Assembly: GCA_041656175.1 (NCBI GenBank)
Contig: JBBAEA010000015.1
Coordinates: 1-35,166 of the forward strand
Length of the DNA stretch: 35,166 nucleotides
Source: JBBAEA01 sp041656175
Lineage (GTDB): Bacteria; Myxococcota_A; Bradymonadia; UBA4248
Reading direction: 5' to 3'
How positions within the stretch are numbered: position 1 is the first letter of the stretch; each line of letters opens with the position of its first letter. The notes beneath the pieces are model-generated. The model was not told the origin of the DNA, ran no database searches, and saw only the letters and a program-made list of their open reading frames with translations. The position numbers and the translations under genes are program-made. This document shows positions 1 through 7,443 of the stretch, piece after piece.

Positions 1-45
1 CGCTGCCACGTCGCTTGCGTGTTTCGGGTATTTGAGTTTTGCCGA

Positions 46-189
46 GGGGGTAGCGCAAGATCACCCAAGGAATTCGCTTAGTGACGCATTTTGTGCGGCG
101 GTTAAGCGATTAGCTTAAACGTTGCACAAAAAAATGCGGAACTTAGCGAATTATGCGGGAAGCTTGCGCGTAGGGGGAAACTTCCCCCA
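46..189 (+). repeat. Family C variable-core palindromic repeat, copy 1
   Basis: The left end reads GGGGGTAGCGCAAGATCACC and the right end carries GCTTGCGCGTAGGGGGAA followed by ACTTCCCCC. Between them is a long imperfect hairpin: an arm near 75-100 (TTCGCTTAG..ACGCATTTTGTGC) pairs with 124-150 (GCACAAAAAAATGC..CTTAGCGAA). The core differs from other copies but has the same architecture. The rest of 1-332 holds no gene that I can support; 190-332 is the leader of the aldolase gene. Confidence 0.7.
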
Positions 190-332
190 CAAAAGTAAAA
201 AACTTAAATATCGAATGATTCAGAGCTTCCATCAAAGAGACGAGCTTCACAATACGGCAAAAACAGATTATTGACTACAGGCGAGTGAAGTGCGCGATGG
301 TTCGCCAAACTGAACGACAAACGAGGAATGCT

Positions 333-992
333 ATGAGTAGTGCGGGACGCAGTCATGTGTATGCAGTTGAGAATGCTTTGGAGGGCGCGGCGAGTGAGCA
401 GATGATGGCGGTTGGGCGTAGGATTTATGAGCGCGGTATGAATGTTTCTTTGGATGGGAATTTGAGCATTCGCATGGATTCGGGACGCATTTTGCTGACG
501 CGTTCGGGGGCGCATAAGGGCTACTTGAAGCGGGAGGATTGCATTGTTGTCGATCTTGCGGGTAGGGTTTTAGAGGGCAGCGGGCGCGCTAGCAGCGAGT
601 TTGCGATGCATTCGCAAATTTATGGGCAGCGAGCTGATGTGGGGGCGGTGATTCACGCGCATGCGCCTTACGCTTTGGCTTGCTCGTTGGCGGGGATCGA
701 TCTTGCAAGGCTTTGGATTAGCATTCCGCCGATCCCAACAACTGCGTACGCGCGGCCGGCGTCAGAGGATAGCGCCAAGGTTTTGGAGCCATATATCGAT
801 AAATATTTTTGGGCTATTTTACCTAGGCACGGCGCTGTATGCTGGGGCGAGAACATTTGGGAAGCGTTTTGTAGGATGGAGGCTTTGGAGCACACGGCGA
901 AAATTGTGCTCTCTGCGCATAGTGCCAATGCGGATTGCGATGTCATGGATAAAGCGCAAGAAAAAGAGTTATTTGAGCTTTGGGGGGGCTAG
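333..992 (+). CDS. Class II aldolase/adducin family protein (sugar-phosphate aldolase or epimerase)
   Basis: Probable zinc-dependent cytoplasmic enzyme of the FucA/AraD/RhaD superfamily, which cleaves or epimerises phosphorylated ketoses. The family pattern is clear: GNLSIR near residue 42, SSEF near 87-90 (catalytic Glu position), the zinc pair HAHAPYA near 108-114, and a third histidine in PRHGAVCWG near 166. The 219 residues are the usual family length. I chose ATG 333 because GAGGA lies 6 bases upstream; GTG 285 and ATG 297 are in frame but lack such a site. A sugar kinase starts 56 bases downstream on the same strand, matching the common kinase-plus-aldolase pairing in fuculose, rhamnulose and ribulose pathways. 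The exact substrate cannot be told from sequence. Confidence 0.85.
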   Translation: MSSAGRSHVYAVENALEGAASEQMMAVGRRIYERGMNVSLDGNLSIRMDSGRILLTRSGAHKGYLKREDCIVVDLAGRVLEGSGRASSEFAMHSQIYGQRADVGAVIHAHAPYALACSLAGIDLARLWISIPPIPTTAYARPASEDSAKVLEPYIDKYFWAILPRHGAVCWGENIWEAFCRMEALEHTAKIVLSAHSANADCDVMDKAQEKELFELWGG

Positions 993-1048
993 CTGGAGAT
1001 TCAAGCAACCTTGAACTAAATAGTTCGGGTTTTTCATAGGGATATATT

Positions 1049-2524
1049 ATGACAAAGCCGCAAGCTGTTGTAGCGATTAGCATCGATCAGCGAAGCATCG
1101 CGCTTAGCCTTGTTGATTCGCGTGGAGCGCTACACAATGAGAGGCTTGAGCACAAAATCGAGCGCTTTCATGGGCTCGCCAGCGTTACGCCGACGGCATT
1201 GTTCGCGGACATTAACAAGTTGATGCTGACGCTTCCCCCAAGCATCGAAGTCGCAGCTATCACGCTGAGCTCGCCGCAACGAGAAACGGCTGTACTACGC
1301 GGTGGAAAGGAGCAGTATTTTAGCCCAATTCTGTTCGACGCGCCCCTCAAGTTGGCAGCGAGCGAGCTTCCAGCGCATTACCAAAATTTGGGTTTGGGGA
1401 GCGTTTACGCGGAGTCGTTGCTGCGGCGTATTCGTAGCATTGAGCCAGAGTTTGCGCTCAATATGAAGGTGGGTATCGCTGGAGTTGGGGCTCTTGTTGC
1501 AGAGCATTTAACGGGGCGCTTCACTGATTTTTGCCGCTCCTTTGGTATGCCGTTTGGTGGCGATCCCGAGCATAAAGACATCATTAATGAAGCGCTTGGT
1601 ATCGACGAAAACTTAAGCCAAGAGTATATATTGCAGGGTTCCTTAATCGGGTATTTGCGTCCAGAGCTTTGTGAGGCTTGGAAGCTGGGGAAGATTGCGG
1701 TTTATGCGGGCGGGGATGCGAAGTGCGCTGCGCTTTATGCGACAACGGCGAATCCCGTGGCTTGGGGTTTGAGTATGGGGTGGCGACCGTATTTGGGTTG
1801 GATGGCTTCAAGAGAAGCTTTTGCGACTTATAGTCTAAGAATTGCGGAAGCTGGGCTAGGGAGTTCAAAGGAGAGCTTAGAGTCGTGGGTGGAAAATGCG
1901 GAAGAACACAGCCGCGATGAATGGGCAGCCCTTATTTTAGCAAACTTTAGCGAGGAATATTCGATAATTAACGGTCCTAGCCAAAGTTTGAGCAGTTTCA
2001 TCCATCAGTGGGCGCCACTGCATACGTCGTTTTTTACGCAGTTTTCTCAGCTTGATACAGCGCGTGTTGAAGAGTTCAAAGCGCCCGTAGGTAGTCGTGG
2101 TCTTCGCATAGTACCGAAAACAGAGCATCTCCAAGTTATTGGGCTAAGTGCAGGGCACAGTGCGGAATGCTTTTGGCGTGCACTTTTTGAAGCTTGTTTT
2201 TTAGAAACGAGACGTTTGCGCGAGCAGCTCGGTATTCGGGCGGCGGCTCCACCTCGTTTAGTGCTTGAGGAGCCATGGTCACTTGAGCTTGCGAGCGTCG
2301 CTTGTGATATTTTGGCCGAACCCCTTATTGTGATTCCCTATGCTGCCAGTACCTTATCGGCAATTGGCTCTGCTCTCGTCCTTGCGCGCCAATTAAATTT
2401 GCTCAAGCAAGATGCTGGCCCAAAAATCGAGTCTATTTACCTCGAACCCAGCGCGAGAGCAGCGGCTTATCAGCCACATTTTGAGGTTCACTGCCTTTTG
2501 CAAGAGCTCTTGGCAGCGATTTGA
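1049..2524 (+). CDS. FGGY-type carbohydrate kinase, divergent
   Basis: Likely ATP-dependent sugar kinase of the FGGY (xylulokinase/rhamnulokinase/fuculokinase) family. Seen: an N-terminal phosphate-binding strand with SIDQRS at 11-16 (usually DxGTTS/R), a family-like helix with HLTGRFTDF near 153-161, GGD at 221-223 where the catalytic Asp normally sits, and a second actin-like domain with IGLSAGHSAECFWRAL near residues 365-380 and a GSALVLA helix near the end. The length of 491 is typical. The first motif is degenerate and the usual glycine-rich GGGAKS is replaced by LVLEEPW, so substrate and even activity are uncertain. A start at ATG 1049 is supported by TAGGGA seven bases upstream. It follows the aldolase and probably supplies its phosphorylated substrate. 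Repeat A1 begins four bases after the stop. Confidence 0.75.
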   Translation: MTKPQAVVAISIDQRSIALSLVDSRGALHNERLEHKIERFHGLASVTPTALFADINKLMLTLPPSIEVAAITLSSPQRETAVLRGGKEQYFSPILFDAPLKLAASELPAHYQNLGLGSVYAESLLRRIRSIEPEFALNMKVGIAGVGALVAEHLTGRFTDFCRSFGMPFGGDPEHKDIINEALGIDENLSQEYILQGSLIGYLRPELCEAWKLGKIAVYAGGDAKCAALYATTANPVAWGLSMGWRPYLGWMASREAFATYSLRIAEAGLGSSKESLESWVENAEEHSRDEWAALILANFSEEYSIINGPSQSLSSFIHQWAPLHTSFFTQFSQLDTARVEEFKAPVGSRGLRIVPKTEHLQVIGLSAGHSAECFWRALFEACFLETRRLREQLGIRAAAPPRLVLEEPWSLELASVACDILAEPLIVIPYAASTLSAIGSALVLARQLNLLKQDAGPKIESIYLEPSARAAAYQPHFEVHCLLQELLAAI

Positions 2525-2528
2525 TGGG

Positions 2529-2725
2529 CTTAGGGAAGCTCTGATTCATTGGGGCTACCGCCCCAAACCCCGTCCAAGGGCTTGCGCCCTTGGAACTCTT
2601 TTTTGTGTGTAGTGCATTGATTTTATTGACTTTTATTTTGAAAACCCGCCTGATTTTCTTGTTTTAATCAAGGGCATGTTTGAAACCTGCTCCTGCTGTT
2701 TTTGCTTTGATCAGAGCATCCTTAG
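2529..2725 (+). repeat. Family A MITE-like element, copy 1 (complete, 197 bp)
   Basis: The left end CTTAGGGAAGCTCTGATTCA and right end TTTGATCAGAGCATCCTTAG are imperfect inverted repeats of each other. Inside are two perfect hairpins, GGGGCTACCGCCCC (2551-2564) and CCAAGGGC..GCCCTTGG, then an A+T-rich part. An inverted full-length relative lies at 15104-15275. No ORF is present, so this is a non-autonomous repeat. It fills most of the 320-base gap between the kinase and lysC. Confidence 0.7.
2574..2604 (+). terminator. Intrinsic terminator after the sugar kinase (inside repeat A1)
   Basis: An 8-bp G+C stem (CCAAGGGC / GCCCTTGG) with a four-base loop is followed by AACTC and six T residues. 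It lies 50 bases after the kinase stop, so the repeat seems to supply the end of the aldolase-kinase transcript. Confidence 0.7.
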
Positions 2726-2847
2726 CGTTGTATCGTTGTTGTATGCTAGGGTGGCGCGCAAGAAAGAATCATTGCGCTAAAAGCTAGCAGCTGTGTTTCT
2801 CTCGTGGTAAAATCGTGTGTCTTTGGGGGGGCGCGCGTGAGGTGAGT

Positions 2848-4044
2848 ATGAAGATTGTAGTACAGAAGTATGGCGGTTCATCGGTTAGCTCGCTAGAGAA
2901 GATCGAGATTATCGCGCAGCGCTTGGTGCAGAAGCAAAACGAGGGCTGGCGAGTGGTTGTGGTGGTCTCGGCGATGGGGAATTCGACGGATGAGCTGCTC
3001 AATTTGGCTCGTGAAATCGTAGAGCAACCGCCAGCGCGGGAGCTTGATATGCTGCTGAGTACGGGGGAGCGAACGACGATGGCGCTGCTGTCGATTGCGA
3101 TCCAGAAGTATGGGGCGCAGGCGATCAGTTTTACGGGAAGCCAGTCGGGTATTGTGACCAACGATTCGCATGCGCGCGCGAAGATTATTTCGGTGCGCCC
3201 TTACAGGATCGAGGATGAATTAGAGCGGGGCAAAATTGTGATTGTGGCGGGCTACCAAGGAACAAGCTACAAAAGCGAGATTACGACACTGGGTCGCGGG
3301 GGCTCTGATATGACAGCGATTGCGTTGGCGGGGGCGCTTGGGGCGCAGGCTTGCGAAATATATTCGGACGTCGATGGGGTGTATACGGCGGATCCCAAAC
3401 TTGTGTTGGACGCGCAACGCATTGACACGATTTCGGCTAGTGAAATGTTGCTTTTGGCACAGCAGGGAGCGAAGGTTCTACACGACGAAGCCATTGCTTA
3501 CGCTCGAAAACACGGTATCGCGCTGTATGCCAAATCGACGCTCAAACCGCATTCGGGGGGAAGCTTTATTCGACCTGATGGATGGCCGGAATACGCGCTA
3601 AAAGATGCTGAAATAAAGCCCGTAGCCATTGCGAGTGCTAAGCAGATATTGTTCTTTCGCTCGGTGGCTAACGATTGCATTGCTGTTATGAAAGCGATCG
3701 AAACTTACAAAGAGTGTATAAAAATACTTTCTATTCATAAGGGATGGCAGGAGTGTTCTGCGATTTTAGATGTATGGAATTCGGTATCGCCCGAGGCTAT
3801 AGTCGATACAATAATGCAAAACGCTTCGGGAGCTGCGTACTGTTCGCTAGATTATGCCAACATTTCCTTGGTAGGACAAGATATTGGGCGAGAGTTCGAT
3901 ATAGTACAAAAAGCTTTAAAATTGCTTGATAGCATAGGCGTGCAACTTATATATTATGATGTTCAAGCAAATGCATTAAACTTTGTACTAGCACGTACGG
4001 AGTTAGTACAAGCATCGAACGCATTACACACTATGATTGTATAA
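2848..4044 (+). CDS. lysC: Aspartokinase
   Basis: Phosphorylates aspartate, the first step to lysine, threonine, methionine and diaminopimelate, in the cytoplasm. The kinase domain is textbook: KYGGSSV at 7-13, VSAMGNSTDELL, STGERTTMALL, FTGSQSGI, TLGRGGSDMTA near 155 and EIYSDVDGVYTADP. The length of 398 fits a monofunctional enzyme with two C-terminal ACT domains. ATG 2848 is preceded by GAGGTGAG; an in-frame upstream codon at 2815 lacks a site. The ACT region is unusually divergent: the second ACT keeps ISLVGQDIG but where relatives have a TSE-type motif it reads YYDVQ, so lysine feedback may be altered. The 3' third (about 3600-4044) is visibly more A+T-rich than the kinase half. The gene stands alone, after a terminator. 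Confidence 0.95.
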   Translation: MKIVVQKYGGSSVSSLEKIEIIAQRLVQKQNEGWRVVVVVSAMGNSTDELLNLAREIVEQPPARELDMLLSTGERTTMALLSIAIQKYGAQAISFTGSQSGIVTNDSHARAKIISVRPYRIEDELERGKIVIVAGYQGTSYKSEITTLGRGGSDMTAIALAGALGAQACEIYSDVDGVYTADPKLVLDAQRIDTISASEMLLLAQQGAKVLHDEAIAYARKHGIALYAKSTLKPHSGGSFIRPDGWPEYALKDAEIKPVAIASAKQILFFRSVANDCIAVMKAIETYKECIKILSIHKGWQECSAILDVWNSVSPEAIVDTIMQNASGAAYCSLDYANISLVGQDIGREFDIVQKALKLLDSIGVQLIYYDVQANALNFVLARTELVQASNALHTMIV

Positions 4045-4174
4045 TTGTATGATACACTTTCTTTTTGTTTAAAATGCAATGATTGTTATATTATAACGAA
4101 AGAACTTTGCATAAAACACAAATAGTAAAAACATAGCTAGCGTAAACTCAGGAAAAACTGCGGTATTCAAAATA

Positions 4175-4245
4175 AAAGCCAGTAAAATCAATATGTTATA
4201 CGCAAATTAGCTTCTAAGGGCGCAAGCCATAAAACAGGGTAGCCC
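4175..4245 (-). repeat. Family A repeat, degenerate fragment
   Basis: Sequence AGCCAGTAAAATCAATA..ACGCAAA..TTCTAAGGGCGCAAGCC..GGGTAGCCC follows the order of the 15170-15250 part of copy A2, with small deletions. It ends two bases before the ATG of the next gene and thus forms its leader. The rest of the 4045-4247 gap is A+T-rich, with a perfect 13-base palindrome GTTATATTATAAC at 4085-4097 that may be part of a promoter. Confidence 0.45.
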
Positions 4246-4247
4246 AG

Positions 4248-6488
4248 ATGGATGATCGATTATTTTTTAATATAGAAGAAGCCGTACAATGGGCGCAACA
4301 TCGGGTTGTCGAGAGTTTTCTCAATTCGACGGGAGAGACGGAGCGCTTTACGGCGATTTTTGGAGATTTACCAAGCTTCGACGACCAAGGGCGCGAGGAT
4401 GCGCTCATTGACCTCGCCTTGCTAACGCATGTGCTCTATAGCATTGCGGAGAGTGCAAAGTCGGTGGATCGCTTAGCGAGCTATGATTTTACGCAGCTAC
4501 TTGAGCAGTGGCGAGTTTTAGCCGCACAGATGCGTTTAACGGGTGATGAGCGCTTGATGAGCTATGGTATCGCACTGTGCAGCGAAAGTATTTTATCGAT
4601 TTGCGATGGGGAGGCGCACTTTCGCGCTTTGGGATTGGGCATATCGCTGCAAGCGGCGATGTCGATCTGGCGCATTATTTCCAAGCAACCGCTTCAAGAG
4701 AGCTACTTCATTATTCAGAGTGCTGTTGGTGTTGCGCCCCCCGATGACGAATCGCACCGACGCGCTCTTGCCCTATCGAAGGCGCCCGTGTCTTTGCAAA
4801 AAAGACGCTTAGAGCGCGCGCGCATGGAGCAGCGGCTGGCAGACTGCGATCGCGCGATGCAGGAGATCCTTTATCCGTATGCGATCTTGGGTAAAGATAT
4901 CGTTATTGAAAGAACTATATCCTTCTTATACAGCGAGGTAGATGGGCGCTATAGTGAAAATTTGCACAAAGAGGAGAGTGCTGAGTTTTCGCTACAGGCT
5001 TTGATTTTTTTGCCCTATCGAATATTGGCGAGCGTTGTCGAGACGTTGAATGATGAGCATCGAAAGCGTTTGGAGAGCTTGCTTATGGAGCATCGCGATT
5101 GTGAGCAGGGGGCTAATTTTGTATCTTGGCTCCATGCACAAGCGGTGTTGGAGGAGGTTTTAAGTTTATTCTTGCGTGGAGAATTCGTTGCTATTCTCAA
5201 TATTCGGGAGAAAATGCGAACGGAGCGCCAAACTGCCGTATTTTCATACTTTAGTGCGATGTCTTCTATTTTTATAGGGCGCGCTAGCAAGGCCTCTGCG
5301 ATATTACAAAACTACGCGCTCAGCGACGATTTGCACGGCTTACCCTTGCCACTAGCATCAAGTTTTGCTGCTTTGCGCGCCTATCTTTTTGAGCGCGAGA
5401 AGCTGCACCAACTCGCCTGCGATTGCCTGATTACGGATTTATCGCGCGAGAAAATTTGCCCGAGTAATGCGTTGTATTTAGCAGAACTTTATGCAAAACC
5501 CGAGAGCATGCATGAAGCGATTAAGCACCTGGAGATGCTGATTTCGCATGGCGGGGCTTCGATTTTTGGCCTCGATCGTCTCATCGAGACGCGGCATAAA
5601 ATTGCGCAATCATCCCTTATTTTGGCGCAATATTCGCAGGAGCCGGTTCCGCTTTTGGATTTAGCCATGGAATTTGGTGATACCGCAACGAAGTCACAGG
5701 CGCTGCAAATGTCACTTCGCGCTGGCAGCCCAAGTGATTATATCCTTTCCGAGCTCCAGAATATGGGCGAGTCTGCGGTCGAGGAAATCGCTGCGCAGTT
5801 GGCAATTTCGGAGTTGTCACCGGAGCATTACGATGCGCTTTATAGCTTAGCTGGCGCTCTTCGTGCAGCTTATCCCAAGTCTTTGGCCAGTGCGCTCGTG
5901 ATGGCGCGCGCTCTTAGTGAGGATCCGAGTAGGGCGCTTGACCATCTGAACTTGGCTTTGGAGCGTCGCGAACTTAGCCGCCCGAGCGCCGAATTTATGG
6001 ACATTAGCTTGCAGATTATATCGACGCTTAGCGAATTTGTGGGCGATCCCTACCTTGAAGCCAGCCTTATTGCGGCTCTTTATCAGCATTTTGGCACGAC
6101 TAAGCCCATTCTCCTAGCCCTTATGAACTTGTTGCAAAATCAGGGTCATCGCGCCGCTGCGACCAAGGCCGCGTTCATGGATCGCTGTGGTGCTCAGGGT
6201 TTCCTCGAGTTGCTAGAATCGCTCAAGAGCACCGTTGAGCAGGGCGTGGACGATGCGCAAAAAAGCGATGAAGCGCCCAACGCGTCGACTCTCATGCGCC
6301 GCTATCCCTTGCTATTGCTACCTCCGCTCATGGCTCTGCCCTACGACGCCTACCTGCCCCTTGCTGCAAAACTCATGCAGTCGCCCCCCCCTCAGCGCGC
6401 GCAAACTGTGATGCCCGAGCCCGCGAAAGCCGCATGGGAGCACAATCCCCTCAGCAAGGCCAGTGATGCATTCGACGATAAACGTTAA
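4248..6488 (+). CDS. Large helical repeat protein of unknown function
   Basis: I do not recognise a family. The 746-residue product is almost wholly helical in character, rich in Ala, Leu and Glu, with many paired-helix stretches such as ALYLAELYAKPESMHEAIKH and ALSEDPSRALDHLNLALER that look like degenerate TPR or similar alpha-solenoid repeats. No signal peptide or membrane segment is visible, so it is likely cytoplasmic. A charged linker near 675-690 leads to a proline-rich hydrophobic stretch (LLLLPPLMALPYDAYLPL) and a low-complexity tail with PPPQRAQ. Coding character is strong (long uninterrupted frame, codon use like neighbours). ATG 4248 is the first start; the ribosome site (CAGGG) is weak. 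A scaffold role is plausible for an alpha-solenoid but not shown. Confidence 0.8.
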   Translation: MDDRLFFNIEEAVQWAQHRVVESFLNSTGETERFTAIFGDLPSFDDQGREDALIDLALLTHVLYSIAESAKSVDRLASYDFTQLLEQWRVLAAQMRLTGDERLMSYGIALCSESILSICDGEAHFRALGLGISLQAAMSIWRIISKQPLQESYFIIQSAVGVAPPDDESHRRALALSKAPVSLQKRRLERARMEQRLADCDRAMQEILYPYAILGKDIVIERTISFLYSEVDGRYSENLHKEESAEFSLQALIFLPYRILASVVETLNDEHRKRLESLLMEHRDCEQGANFVSWLHAQAVLEEVLSLFLRGEFVAILNIREKMRTERQTAVFSYFSAMSSIFIGRASKASAILQNYALSDDLHGLPLPLASSFAALRAYLFEREKLHQLACDCLITDLSREKICPSNALYLAELYAKPESMHEAIKHLEMLISHGGASIFGLDRLIETRHKIAQSSLILAQYSQEPVPLLDLAMEFGDTATKSQALQMSLRAGSPSDYILSELQNMGESAVEEIAAQLAISELSPEHYDALYSLAGALRAAYPKSLASALVMARALSEDPSRALDHLNLALERRELSRPSAEFMDISLQIISTLSEFVGDPYLEASLIAALYQHFGTTKPILLALMNLLQNQGHRAAATKAAFMDRCGAQGFLELLESLKSTVEQGVDDAQKSDEAPNASTLMRRYPLLLLPPLMALPYDAYLPLAAKLMQSPPPQRAQTVMPEPAKAAWEHNPLSKASDAFDDKR

Positions 6489-6534
6489 GTTACAACGTAG
6501 TTTTTGCTTTAATATTTTGTGTTTTTTTGGTGAC

Positions 6535-6678
6535 GGGGGGAAGTCTCCCCCCGCGTACGGGCCTCACTCAAAATTCGCCATTTGCCGCAATATATTGTGC
6601 GTTGTGTTTGCTATTCGCGCACACACCGCACAATATGCGTCAAAAGGCGAATTTTTCGCGGGGTCCCGTCCTCCCCCC
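6535..6678 (-). repeat. Family C variable-core palindromic repeat, copy 5
   Basis: It opens with GGGGGGAAGTCTCCCCCC, equivalent to the right end of copy 1 in the opposite orientation, and closes with a C-run. The core is a long hairpin: AAAATTCGCC..GCAATATATTGTGCG (about 6568-6601) pairs with CGCACAATATGCG..AAGGCGAATTTTT (about 6628-6658). It sits between two co-directional genes. Confidence 0.6.
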
Positions 6679-6766
6679 TCTATAATGATGTGAATTGCAA
6701 ACATCGATATTGTTGATAAAACTCTGCCAAATTTTTGGCCACCCACGATTTTAAGGAAGGAAGTTT

Positions 6767-7273
6767 ATGCAAGCCCAGAGCTACGAATTTGGCAACATTA
6801 GCGTTATCAATGAATACGGCGAAGTTGCCGAGTTTGACGCCTTATGCAAGAGGATCGCGCTTTTGTTCGAACTTTTAGGCGAAAGCGACGCTGAATGCTG
6901 TATTTTATTAATCGATGATGCTGAAATTCGCGCACTAAACGCGGAATGGAGAGACGTTGACGCGGCTACCGACGTGTTGAGTTTCCCGATGCGGGAGGGC
7001 GAGGATGAGGACGTTGCTTTGCAATTGCCGCTTGGTGACATTGCCATCAGCGTGGATCGTGCAAAGGAGCAGGCTAAAGAGGCCATGCACAGAGAGCGGC
7101 TACTAGAGGTGGACGCTGCTTTTGGGGATGATTGGAGTGTGCTGGAGGAACTCAGTTTTTTGGTCGTTCATGGGGTTTTGCATCTTTTGGGCTACGATCA
7201 CGCGACGCCCGAACAAGAGCGCGCGATGCGAGCGCGGGAGTTGGAGTTAATGGCTGCACTACGCTTAGATTAA
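6767..7273 (+). CDS. ybeY: Endoribonuclease YbeY (rRNA maturation factor)
   Basis: Single-strand-specific metallo-endoribonuclease needed for 16S rRNA 3'-end maturation and ribosome quality control. The signature HGVLHLLGYDH (HxxxHxxxxxH zinc triad) lies near residues 136-146, and the upstream substrate motif TDVLSFP near 65-71 is intact. The length of 168 is typical (150-170); a short acidic insertion follows LSFPMREGEDEDV. The start ATG 6767 has an excellent site, GGAAGGAAG, just upstream. It is separated from the preceding gene by a family C repeat, and the next gene starts 170 bases on, so it is probably transcribed alone or with the activator. Assignment is secure. Confidence 0.95.
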   Translation: MQAQSYEFGNISVINEYGEVAEFDALCKRIALLFELLGESDAECCILLIDDAEIRALNAEWRDVDAATDVLSFPMREGEDEDVALQLPLGDIAISVDRAKEQAKEAMHRERLLEVDAAFGDDWSVLEELSFLVVHGVLHLLGYDHATPEQERAMRARELELMAALRLD

Positions 7274-7358
7274 TGCGATGTCGATGGGGGGGGCAACGTG
7301 TTACTGTCGTTTGGCGCTATTGTCGGTGAAGCGGGGGAGTCGTTTGCGTGTCGGCAAG

Positions 7359-7380
7359 ACTGGGGACAGTTGACCCCAGT
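7359..7380. promoter_or_regulatory. Inverted repeat overlapping a possible -35 element upstream of the FHA activator
   Basis: ACTGGGG and CCCCAGT are perfect 7-bp arms around an 8-base spacer. TTGACC at 7370-7375 inside it is followed, 17 bases on, by TAAGCT (7393-7398), a weak sigma70-like pair. The layout would suit an operator, perhaps for autoregulation, but a simple stem-loop is equally possible. Confidence 0.35.
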
Positions 7381-7443
7381 TATATTTTGTGTTAAGCTTG
7401 CGCGTGAAATTTGGGCTTGGGGTGGGGGTGATTTAGGAGTGGT

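Noticed and set aside
46..189. Family C as integron attC sites
   Set aside because: The ends lack the RYYYAAC and GTTRRRY core sites, copies do not alternate with single cassettes and no integrase is present.
2725..2847. Lysine riboswitch in front of lysC
   Set aside because: The leader is only about 120 bases after the repeat and shows no recognisable lysine-riboswitch core.
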